Shown here: positions 55,869 through 64,000 of the stretch, piece after piece
Layout: each line of letters begins with the position of its first letter
Position numbering within the stretch: the stretch's first letter is position 1
Source: Telopea speciosissima
Lineage: Eukaryota; Streptophyta; Magnoliopsida; Proteales; Proteaceae
Length of the DNA: 64,000 nt
Direction: 5' to 3'
Assembly: GCF_018873765.1 (NCBI RefSeq)
Contig: NC_057925.1
Coordinates: 17,619,568 to 17,683,567, forward strand
Translations under genes and position numbers: made by a program
Notes under the pieces: generated by a model
What the model saw: only the letters and a program-made list of their open reading frames with translations
Told to the model about the DNA's origin: nothing
Database searches by the model: none

Positions 55869-57125
55869 ATGGCAGATAATTGCAGTCGGAAGCTCATTGT
55901 TGAGGTCTGCAACGCCAGAAATGTAATGCCCAAGGACGGGCAAGGAACCGCCAGTGCTTATGTGATCGTCGATTTTGATGGTCAGAGGCGACGGACGAAG
56001 ACGAAGTTCGGAGATCTGAATCCACAGTAGGACGAGAAGCTCGAATTTCTAGTTAATGATCTGGACACCATGGCCTCTGAAATCCTTGAGCTCAACATCT
56101 ACAACGATAAGAAGACAGTGAGGCGAAGTAATTTCCTCGGTAAAGTCAACATCTCCGGTGGTGGTTTTGTGAAATTGGGATCTGAAACGCTAGTTTTTAT
56201 TTTGGAAAAAGTGGGGGGTTTCTTGCTTGAAGTGGCTGAGATCTAGTGGTTTCGTCATTTTCTACAGCTTGATTTGTGTGTTCTGCTTGTTTTGTTGAGG
56301 GGGAAACCCTAGGAGCTCCGGTTTGAGCTCAGAATGTGTGGCTTCACTGGCTTGTGGAATTAGAGGTTTGAGTGATTGGTGATTGAAGTGCAAGGGTTTC
56401 GGTTGGTGACCATCTGGGACAGATGGGGTTGAGAATAATAGCTTCATGTTGTGGAACTGGTTTTGAATGAAGTTTTGGGGGTGGAGGGGGTGGTTTGGTT
56501 TCAGTTGCGGATTAAACAAACTCAGGATTTTGAATATTTTCAGTTCTATATTTCTCTCAATTGGGAGTTAGTATAAATAATGAGTTATTTCGTGTTTGCA
56601 ACGGATCACGGGTAAGGCCAAGGCTAAGGTCTTATCTTTATCCTTTGCAGTGTAACAAGAGTTTGAGTGGGAATAGAAGTGGAAGAGACTTGGGTCTCTT
56701 GCAGAGCGGGAATAGAAGTGGAAGAGACTTGGGACTCTTGCTGATGTGGCTGATCTAGCTGATCTGGTTGTTGTGATTCTATTATCCTCTGGAGAAAAGA
56801 AGCGTCTTTTCGCAGATCAAAGGAGAGATGGGCTTGAAGGTCTATTATGTCGACGAAGATCTCCCAGCTCTCGACACTGCCGCACCACCGGAGCGGAAAT
56901 CGGAAGCTCCAGCGGAAGCTGAAGCCGCACCACCGGTAGAGAAAGAAGAGGAAACGAAGGAGGAGAAGAAAGATGAAGAGAAAAAGGAGGAAAAACCAGC
57001 GGTGGCGACAGAAGAAAAACCACCGGAGAATGCAAAACGTGCTGGAAACTCCAGCAGCGGCGCCGCCTCCTCCAGAGGCCGTGGAGAGTCCTCCGATCCC
57101 TCACACCGATGACCCAGTGGTAAGG
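55869..57125 (+). pseudogene. N-terminal C2A part of an MCTP/QUIRKY-like gene, captured and broken
   Basis: From ATG 55869 it reads MADNCSRKLIVEVCNARNVM, PKDGQGTASAYVIVDFDGQ, FGDLNPQ then TAG where family members have Trp (PxWNE), then LELNIYND, SNFLGKVNISG and GSETLVF, the first C2 domain of multiple-C2 transmembrane proteins. About 560 bp of unrelated or intron-like sequence follows (56200-56770). The frame resumes as FYYPLEKRSVFSQIKGEMG, LKVYYVDED and an acidic, Pro/Glu/Lys-rich linker. A frameshift near 57050 separates this from ESPPIPHTDDP. The later C2 and membrane domains are missing. The full proteins act at the ER-plasma membrane contact of plasmodesmata. Confidence 0.82.
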
Positions 57126-57217
57126 GTAATTTCGCCATTATAAAAAATTTAACAGCAACTTAACTGCACAGTGGACTAAGTTGAAATAAAAAAATAAAGA
57201 AAAGTAGTCTGTGATAT

Positions 57218-57283
57218 TTTTCCAAAGTTTGACAAGTCTATGACATATTGAATACTTATAGGAGGTGTCCGTGAAATTTTCCT
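57218..57283. repeat. Right terminal inverted repeat of the Pack-MULE
   Basis: Inverted match of 55510-55575. Confidence 0.85.
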
Positions 57284-57300
57284 AAAATAAAAATAAAAAA

Positions 57301-57683
57301 AGATAAATTATAGATCACCTCCTGATTTTCAATCAAAACTCAAATCACCTCCTGGTTTTTGAAAAAACTTAAGTGTCCCCCTTTGCGGTAACGGTGTTAG
57401 TCTATTATTAGTTATTGGTGTGAAAGGACTATTTTATCCTTGTAATAAAACATTAGAATTAAATTTATAATACTACCCTTCCTTCATCTTCAACATTGGT
57501 CAAGGGTAGTTTAGGGATTTAAATTTATTTAACTGGCTGACATCATCACTTAACGCATAAAACTAACATTAGGGACAAATTTGTCATTTTGGGTCTAAAC
57601 TAAAAGGTGATTTGAGTTTTTTCAAAAATCAGGGGGTGATTTGAGTTTTGATTAAAAATCAGGGGGTGATCTGTAATTTATCC
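57301..57683. mobile_element. MITE with about 90-bp inverted ends
   Basis: The left end GATAAATTATAGATCACCTCC and subterminal CAAAACTCAAATCACC are mirrored at the right as GGTGATTTGAGTTTTG and GGTGATCTGTAATTTATCC. Length is 383 bp. It starts only 17 bp after the Pack-MULE. A target duplication is not clear in the A-rich flanks. Confidence 0.8.
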
Positions 57684-57702
57684 AAAAAAGACTAAACCTG
57701 GC

Positions 57703-58362
57703 TAGGGGTGTCAATTTTGGACCAGAACTGGAACCGATCGGAATCGATCCACCCAATAACTTATTGGTCCGGTTCCAGACCAACCAATTAGGAACTAGTG
57801 GAATCGGTAGAACCGGAATGAATTCACATCCTAACCTTAATTCTTAGACTCAATGTCATCAAACCCTTTATTTTTTTAGTCTTTCAATTTGGACTGGTAC
57901 CACTTGTCTCATATACTATTTTACCAAAGGTTTGACTGTAAATTTAAGATCCATTTGGGAATGTTAACTTAAGAATATACCTTAAAATAATCCTAACATA
58001 AGAGGATGGTAGTGTTCCTACTTATTGATTAATACAATACAAGAGGTAATATAGACTAACTCTATGATTTGAGAAAAAAAATGAAGCATATCTCACGTGA
58101 TTGAAATTAATGTGTTATTATATAACAATATTATTAAATATATGTAGCATGTGTTAGGAAATTTTTATTTTTTAATTTCGGACTGCTTGGAACCGTTTAG
58201 GAACCGGAACCGGCCCACCCATTAGTTAATGGTCCTGGATCTTAAGTTTGGAACCGATTGGCTTATTGGTCCGGTTCTGGTCCTGAGTCTCCTGGCCCCT
58301 TAGGACTGGAACCGCTAAGGAACCGGACCAATAACCCAAAACTAGACCAATTGACAACTCTA
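57703..58362. mobile_element. hAT-type non-autonomous element (660 bp)
   Basis: Ends TAGGGGTGTCAATTTTGG and ACCAATTGACAACTCTA. Flanks AACCTGGC (57695-57702) and AATCTGGC (58363-58370) are an 8-bp duplication with one mismatch. GGAACCGG and CCGGTTCC motifs fill both subterminal parts. Confidence 0.85.
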
Positions 58363-58370
58363 AATCTGGC

Positions 58371-59321
58371 ATATATGGTTCCATCGGGATTTTCCTAAGG
58401 TGTGCAATCCCTGATCGGGTTTGTATAGTGTGTACAATAAAGTGTGTAGTGGAGAGCAAGGTATTTCTAACAAAAAAAAAAGGATTTATTTCATGATATT
58501 GGATCCGGATCATCCGATATCAGTATCGGCATCGATATCACTCAAGAGATACTCACTTTTTTTTAGGTGAATAGGAATTTATTAAAGCCAAAAGAAAACC
58601 ATCCAAAATAAATCCCAACGATGATTAAAGAGACAAACAAGCAACAAATTACATGCAACAATTAGTTAATTTTTGTTAAAGCCAAATGTAACAATATACT
58701 GATTCTTATCCCAATACAAATTTGAAGCTTGAAGTTGATTGACCCTTGTTTTTATCTCGAATTCCATAGAGCTCCAAATATGGTTGACGTTTTGGGTAGA
58801 AGATCACTAATCCATTTTCTCATACTAAAAAAAAATTTATCCCACATTCATGTCTTCATCGTAGATTTCTCTACCCATTCTTCGTATTTATTCTAAATTT
58901 ATTTTGTTAGCATTCTCATCTTTCAAATTCACAATTATGCATTGTGCATTTTATTTTATATGAGTTTTTGTACTCTCTTAATCTCAAATTTTTATGGTGG
59001 TTTCCTCATAGTGATTTTTATATGTCCTAGGTGTCTTGCATGGTTTAAGTGGTTTTTCATTTTTCTTTCATGTTGAGTTTCACTATTGCGTGCACATTTT
59101 TCATATTTGTATCTTAGGATTCAAGGTTTTTCTCATGCACATATTTTATATTTTCTTTTTATTCCTTATAATGATCATCTTGGTTTTTCTAATGTTTATG
59201 ATGTAAGAAGATGTTGGAATTCATGTTATGAGTTTTTCTTATTTATTTACATACATTCTTGATGGAGTTAGAGTAGTTTCTTTTCTTCTTCATGCATGAC
59301 TTGTTAAGCTATTGAGACTGT
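58371..59321. other. No gene recognised; possible minus-strand LINE tail
   Basis: A GATATC/TATCGG-rich relic lies at 58490-58550. The run CTTTTTTTTAGGTGAATAGG from 58557 resembles the complement of a LINE poly(A) end. No coding frame is supported. Confidence 0.35.
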
Positions 59322-59728
59322 TGTTAGATTTTATCAATGTCAATATGTAGGCTTGAGTAATTATTGGGTCGGTTATTGATGGGAATCAGGTTGATGTGGC
59401 TTGCTACTAGTTATTCTTGAGTTGGACCAAACCGGTCCATTATGAAAGTAGGTTAGAGTTTGAGAGTATTATAAATACTTTTGGTGAGAGTCGTTGCAAT
59501 CAATTTTCTCTTTTCTCCACAAAAAGATAACTCAGAAAAATTTGGAGATTGTAGAAAATTCTCATCGCGGTTATGTAAGCTTGATTGTGGGTTAGCATCT
59601 GTTCTTCATCAACATACGCAGCTGCAAGGTACACATCGGTTCTCTTCTCTTTATTTCGTTACATCGTGTTCTAGTTATTGTATGGAATTCGTTTAGGGTT
59701 TCATGAGAAACCCAAGAAAATTCTAATA
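59322..59728 (+). mobile_element. Probable copia LTR followed by primer-binding site
   Basis: It starts TGTTAGATTTTATC and ends AAATTCTAATA. A TATA-like ATTATAAATAC lies near 59468. TGGTATTAGAGCC (59731-59743), close to the initiator-Met primer-binding site, follows. The downstream leader is interrupted by a solo LTR (59839-61734) and a possible gag start MAGNLSSKAGDDG is at 61754. Confidence 0.6.
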
Positions 59729-59838
59729 GTTGGTATTAGAGCCATACCATACAAAACTAGAATCGATGTTTTATATTGTTACCATTAATTTCGGGGTTAA
59801 CTGATCAACCCATTTAATGAAATAAAAAAGTGGGGGTA

Positions 59839-61734
59839 TGATGAGCACATTTATGTGTGGAATTATTCCATTTAATTCTGTATTTTTATCTGCATAGAAT
59901 GGAGCTACCTTGGGTATTTTCTGTCTTTTTCAGGATACAGGGGTATTTTATGCGATTTTATGCTATTCTAGACTATCAGGCATGATATCTTCTAATTTAC
60001 ATGTAAAGTAGTTCAGTTTCTTTTCATGCGTACAAAGAGGGCTGAATTCTGAGCAATATGGACGTGTTGCATTAAAAGTACGCATTGGTTTCAGAGTCCA
60101 TTCATGCGATTATTCTTTTTGGGCCAGAAAAGAATAATGGACCAAAAAATGAGTTGAAATGCAAGCCCGAGCTCAGAACCAAGAAAGATTGACTGACATA
60201 ATAAAAGTGGGCCCTTCCTTCATTGTTGGACGAATTTCCTCTCCTATTTTCTTTCTTTCATTTTATTCTCTTATTTTATTTCCTCTCTTATTTATTCTCT
60301 TTCATATGTTTTATATATTTTATTTATTTATTTTTTCTTCTTTCTCCCATTCACTTTTTTTTTTTTATTATTACTTTATTCAAGTCCCACACGTTTTCAA
60401 TCCTTACTTCTCTCCCATCTTCTCTCAAACTTTTCCACGGATTCCACTTTCCTAAAGCTAATTTATCCTCCTAATTCCTCTCCACTAAAACCTTTAACTC
60501 CCATATGCTGCCCATGTCTCTCTCTCTCCCTTTTAGTTTCCTATTCCAAACCATATTCTATCTCTTTCTTTACCTTTTTCTAATTTTAAAAAGCCATCCC
60601 CATCTCACACGTTATCTATCTCTCTTTTACTCTCACATTCCAATTCAATCCCCTTTATCTTTGTCTTTATTTTTAAAAAGCCATCTAACCTATTCCCGTG
60701 GAGGGGGGGGGACTGATTTAAAGAGGGACTCATTAAATTATTGAAAAAAAATACAGATTGGGACACATCCACCCACCGAGAGCAAGAGAGGAAATTCAAT
60801 CTCCCTAATTCCCATCTCCCTCACAGATTCTCTATCTCTACCTCTCTTCCATCTCTCACATTCTCTTTTTCTTTTTTTTATTATTAAATTTTTTTTTTAA
60901 AAACCAACTATAAAATCCACGGACAGATTGGGAGATTCATTCCATTGCAGCAAAAGCAATCGTTCTCTCTTTCCTTTCTTCTTCTCTCTATTTTTTCTCT
61001 TTCTTCTTTTGTTTTTTGTTTTTGGATCTTGGGTTCAGCAATGAGAGAAGGGAGTGATCACTGTTCCAGCAGCTTCATCTCTATAGATCGTCGTCACCAT
61101 TGCTACCATTTGTCTCTTAGCACCATGATTGGCTAAGTTCCCTCTGTCTTTAGGTGTAGATGAACTAATAGTGTTTGTTATTGAAAATTCTGGTTTGTAT
61201 TCTTGATTGCTTGATGTTGAGACCCCATCCCTGTTTGGATGATTTTAATGGATGTATTTAGTTGAAAATTTTTGTTTCTGTGATTCATTACTTTTCATTC
61301 AAGCAATGGTATTCTGTTCTTATGTGATTGTACCGATGATGGATTATAGTTGAACGAACTAAGTGTGCCAAGCCCTATAAGCGAAAGACGATAGTACTCG
61401 TCAAGATAGTCCATACCTAGGAGGAACCTTACATTTTGTGGTATTATTAGGCATGTAGTTATAATAAACCGAAGCATGCAACCGAATTGAATAGCAACCC
61501 ATTGGAGATTCGAACCCTAAAGATAGTCTTCTCCCATATTTGCATATCGTTGTTAGCTTAGATTTGTTTCTTTCGTTCGTAGTTTAAAATCATATTTATT
61601 GCAATTTAATTTTTATCACTTTCATCTAATCATCATAGTAATTTAACCTTCCAGTTTCCCGTAGATCGACCCCTTACTTGCTACTTACTAGATTGATTTA
61701 GGGTTTTATTTTTGACCGATTAACGATAAGATCA
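59839..61734 (+). mobile_element. Probable solo LTR (about 1.9 kb) nested in the copia leader
   Basis: It begins TGATGAGCACATTTATGTG and ends AACGATAAGATCA. The part near 61660, GTAGATCGACCCCTTACTTG, is of the kind seen near the end of long plant gypsy LTRs. The flanks GGGTA (59834-59838) and GGATA (61735-61739) are a 5-bp duplication with one mismatch. The interior is pyrimidine-rich with no ORF of note. Confidence 0.5.
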
Positions 61735-61753
61735 GGATATTTTATTGCAAATA

Positions 61754-61850
61754 AATGGCTGGTAATCTATCGTCCAAAGCAGGCGACGATGGGCCTCCAA
61801 AAGGTAGCGTGGTTGAAGCTGTGATATTCAATCAGCTGTTGTCGTTTTTT
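61754..61850 (+). pseudogene. Start of a copia-like gag, truncated
   Basis: ATG at 61754 begins MAGNLSSKAGDDGPPKGSVV and the frame dissolves after about 30 codons. Its position after the copia LTR and leader (once the nested LTR is removed) suggests it is the gag start of that element. Confidence 0.35.
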
Positions 61851-63040
61851 TGTTTTAAAATCAAGAACCTGTTAGGGTTTGTATATTGTTTTGCGTGTTA
61901 AAGGCAAAGACATGTAATATTCCTTTGGTTTTTATATACATTAATATACTAATAAACTTTCACGTTCAAATGCACGTGTGATTATTTGTCTCTCTTATAG
62001 TGGAGAGACAAAATGTAAGTGCCGAGTTCAACAATACACTCCTTAAAAAGTAACTTTAAGTGTTACCAGAAAATAAAGGTGCAAGATCGCATGGTCATGT
62101 ACATTCACTATTGTTCATTTTCTACACTGTTATCAATGTTGTGTTACAGCACAAACTCTCACAAAAAAAATCAGCATGAATAATTGATCTTTTATTATTT
62201 CATTAAATTAATATTATATATATTAGTAGTGCTCTATAAATATTTTTTTGTTTAAATAAATAAAAGTTGATGCAAAAAATTTAACATGAACTACGAATTT
62301 AGGAAATCTAGGTACGTTATCATAGACTCATGTTTGCCACATCAGTGACGTAGTTGATTGGAGATGCCACATGTTACTATAAAGCTGTTCTAAATGAAGT
62401 AAAAGAGGGTGATGGTAATTTTTTAAGAATCTACTTTTTCAATTTCTCCATCTAAGAGATGGAAGTGGCAATGGATTTGAAAGTATGCTTGATCAAAATC
62501 TTAATTGAAACGTAGATTAATTAAGTTAAACCAAGTACGCAATGAGACCAATTCTATTTGCTATGAAAGAGGAGATCTTGAATTGAGACCACTCACCATA
62601 TAGAAGGAGACGGAGATCTGATGAATGTGAGAAAGGGAGGATGAGGGAAGGATCAGGAAAGGAAGGGTAATCCACCACCAAAGTCCCAACTTCGAAGAGA
62701 CTTTAAAACATTTTTTATCAGGAAAAAAAGTACAAAAACATATATATTAAGAGCTCAATTAAGGATTTCCATAATAACAGTGTTGGCATGTGTAACAGAC
62801 AGAAATGTTAAATAAACCTTCCCATCGTTTTTGTGTGTGTGTGTGTGTGTGAGTGTATGTAACCTAGTAAGGCTTAACTAAGCAAGCTCATGTAAGACAC
62901 TAATACAATAGAAAATGAGAAAAAAACTTTCTTGATGTATTCCTCAAAATCGATAAGCCAGCCCTAGCTCCCATCTTGTATTTCACTTTCTATAGTACCC
63001 TATTCTTCAATAGTAAGTCTCATTTTCACTTCTCAAACTC
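61851..63040. other. No gene recognised
   Basis: AT-rich anonymous sequence. A GT microsatellite lies at 62832-62850. Confidence 0.4.
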
Positions 63041-63044
63041 CAAT

Positions 63045-63402
63045 GTAGTAGTTTCCCCTTGTTTAGCTTTTCGAGCCTTGGCTTCTTCCTTAGTTTGGAG
63101 TCTGAAATTATATTTGTTAGATCCCTTGCAACTGAATCAAACAAGATAACAGTATGTATTAAATGTAAGAATAATCATCCCAGGTAAAAAAGGTGAAAGG
63201 AGTATTGGAGAAGTACATATACGCATCTTTTTAAGGAACAAAAAACAACACAGACCTCTTACCAGTAGAAAATAAAAGAGGTTTGGTGGCCTTAAATCTT
63301 TGTAAACGCCCTTGCATGGCCAAAGAAAGAACAGCAAGAGAACCAACTCAACCAAGTGCCCTCAATGTCAAGTATATCCTCCAAGACCTTGATCTGTGCA
63401 AT
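63045..63402 (-). pseudogene. Possible two-exon relic of an unidentified gene
   Basis: On the minus strand, a block with acceptor ATTGCACAG and donor TCTACTG/GTAAGAG (63402-63262) encodes VGSLAVLSLAMQGRLQRFK after a TGA. A second block after ATAATTTCAG (about 63107-63030) encodes KEEAKARKAKQGETTTLEFE and a stop. Their reading phases do not join cleanly. I do not recognise the protein. Confidence 0.25.
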
Positions 63403-63460
63403 ATACAACAATGTTGATGTCAATTTCAACCAAAAAAAAAAAAAACAAAAGAGTTGATGT

Positions 63461-63770
63461 CAATCTCTGGTGTGGTGCTTAAAAAAGGAGGATTTAGGTA
63501 ATTTTTTGGGGGTAATTTGAGCATGGAAGAAAAACTCGACCGAAACCCGTTGAAACCACCGAGTTAACTCGGTTTCGCAAGTTTTCGAGACGAATTGAAG
63601 GGGGATTTTATAAAATCCCTGGATTTGATCGGGTTTCGAGGAATTCGACTGGTTTTCGACCATATTTCGGTGGTTTCAACACATATGCCCATCGAAACTA
63701 GGGGAAACTTGGCTCGAAACTAGGACCGATAGGTATTTATGCCAGAAACCAAGACAGACTCTTAGTTATG
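63461..63770. repeat. Relic of a GGTTTCGA-rich dispersed element
   Basis: Motifs GAAACC, TTTCGA and CGAGTT recur across about 300 bp, as in the hAT-type elements elsewhere. Ends were not resolved. Confidence 0.35.
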
Positions 63771-64000
63771 TTTAATATCATTTAAGTAAATATTTTTGCA
63801 TTTGTATTTCATAAATAAGCAAATACCCCCTATTTGAATCCAATAAAAATAGTTAAAAAATCAATTTCAAAAGGAAAAATGTCAACCTTCCAGTTCGTAA
63901 AACTGGATTTGTGATGGTAGATGCAATTTTCAACTTTCTAATGCTGGGGTTTTTCTCAAATTTAAAAATTTTATAAATCTTAAAATGGTAAACATTGCTA

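Larger units (their letters stand above)
55510..57283 (+). mobile_element. Pack-MULE-type element carrying a C2-domain gene fragment
   Basis: The left arm (from 55510) GGGTAAATTTGACGGACACC and following CCTGTAAGTATTCAATATGT is mirrored at the right end, ACATATTGAATACTTATAGG then GTGTCCGTGAAATTTTCCT (to 57283), about 65 bp of inverted repeat. The 9-bp string AAAATAAAA flanks it on both sides (55501-55509 and 57284-57292); a 9-bp duplication and long arms are Mutator-like. It is A-rich, so chance weighs somewhat. No transposase is present. The body holds an MCTP/QUIRKY-like fragment. The left end is 119 bp upstream of the NRPE5 ATG. Confidence 0.8.

Noticed and set aside
60159..60744. Hydrophobic Phe/Ser/Leu-rich frames that look like membrane proteins
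   Set aside because: They come from a pyrimidine-rich tract within the 1.9-kb LTR.
1..64000. CRISPR arrays, bacterial operons, organelle insertions or pararetrovirus integrations
   Set aside because: No regularly spaced identical repeats, no bacterial-type genes, no chloroplast or mitochondrial genes and no caulimovirid movement or coat motifs were seen.

Overview
This window is nuclear DNA of a flowering plant. The evidence is a spliced plant-specific RNA polymerase V subunit gene with GT-AG introns, relics of plant cell-wall genes (GH3 beta-xylosidase, laccase), and a dense set of plant transposable elements: Ty1/copia, Ty3/gypsy, L1 and RTE LINEs, SINEs, hAT- and Mutator-type MITEs and a TRIM-like element. 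I cannot name the species. The long TE-filled introns would suit a large-intron angiosperm such as a magnoliid or basal eudicot, but that is a guess.

Layout. 0-12.8 kb is a graveyard of broken elements: the 3' end of a Ty3/gypsy pol, a DUF7745-like ORF, a reverse-strand gypsy gag with its PBS and LTR, a reverse-strand L1 tail abutting a copia gag and LTR, and a beta-xylosidase pseudogene (10.4-11.7 kb) that keeps four exons and is split by a hAT MITE. 12.9-18.8 kb is a long but decayed L1 LINE (ORF1 and ORF2 with RNase H). 19.3-24.5 kb is a small unidentified coding region cut in two by a copia element with near-identical LTRs and a perfect 5-bp target duplication. 24.5-32.4 kb is mostly anonymous, with SINEs, an RTE tail, a hAT element inside a tRNA-like repeat, a DUF4283 fragment and a small MITE.

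The one host gene that looks intact runs on the minus strand from 55,391 to 33,173. Its four exons (255, 186, 114 and 126 bp) give an uninterrupted 226-residue protein of the RPB5 family, best matched to NRPE5, the Pol V form of subunit 5. Pol V works in RNA-directed DNA methylation, which silences transposons. Its own 681-bp coding sequence is spread over 22 kb because its introns (6.2, 10.0 and 5.4 kb) hold a gag-only LTR retroelement, a solo LTR of the same family, another LTR, a TRIM-like element, hAT MITEs, RTE LINE pieces and an orphan laccase exon.

Immediately upstream of the NRPE5 start codon (119 bp) lies a 1,774-bp Mutator-like element with about 65-bp terminal inverted repeats and a 9-bp target duplication. 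It carries a broken N-terminal C2-domain segment of an MCTP/QUIRKY-like gene, making it a Pack-MULE-type element. Two further MITEs follow it directly. 58.4-64 kb holds a copia LTR and leader, a solo LTR nested in that leader, and anonymous sequence. I found no RNA gene, CRISPR array or bacterial-type operon.
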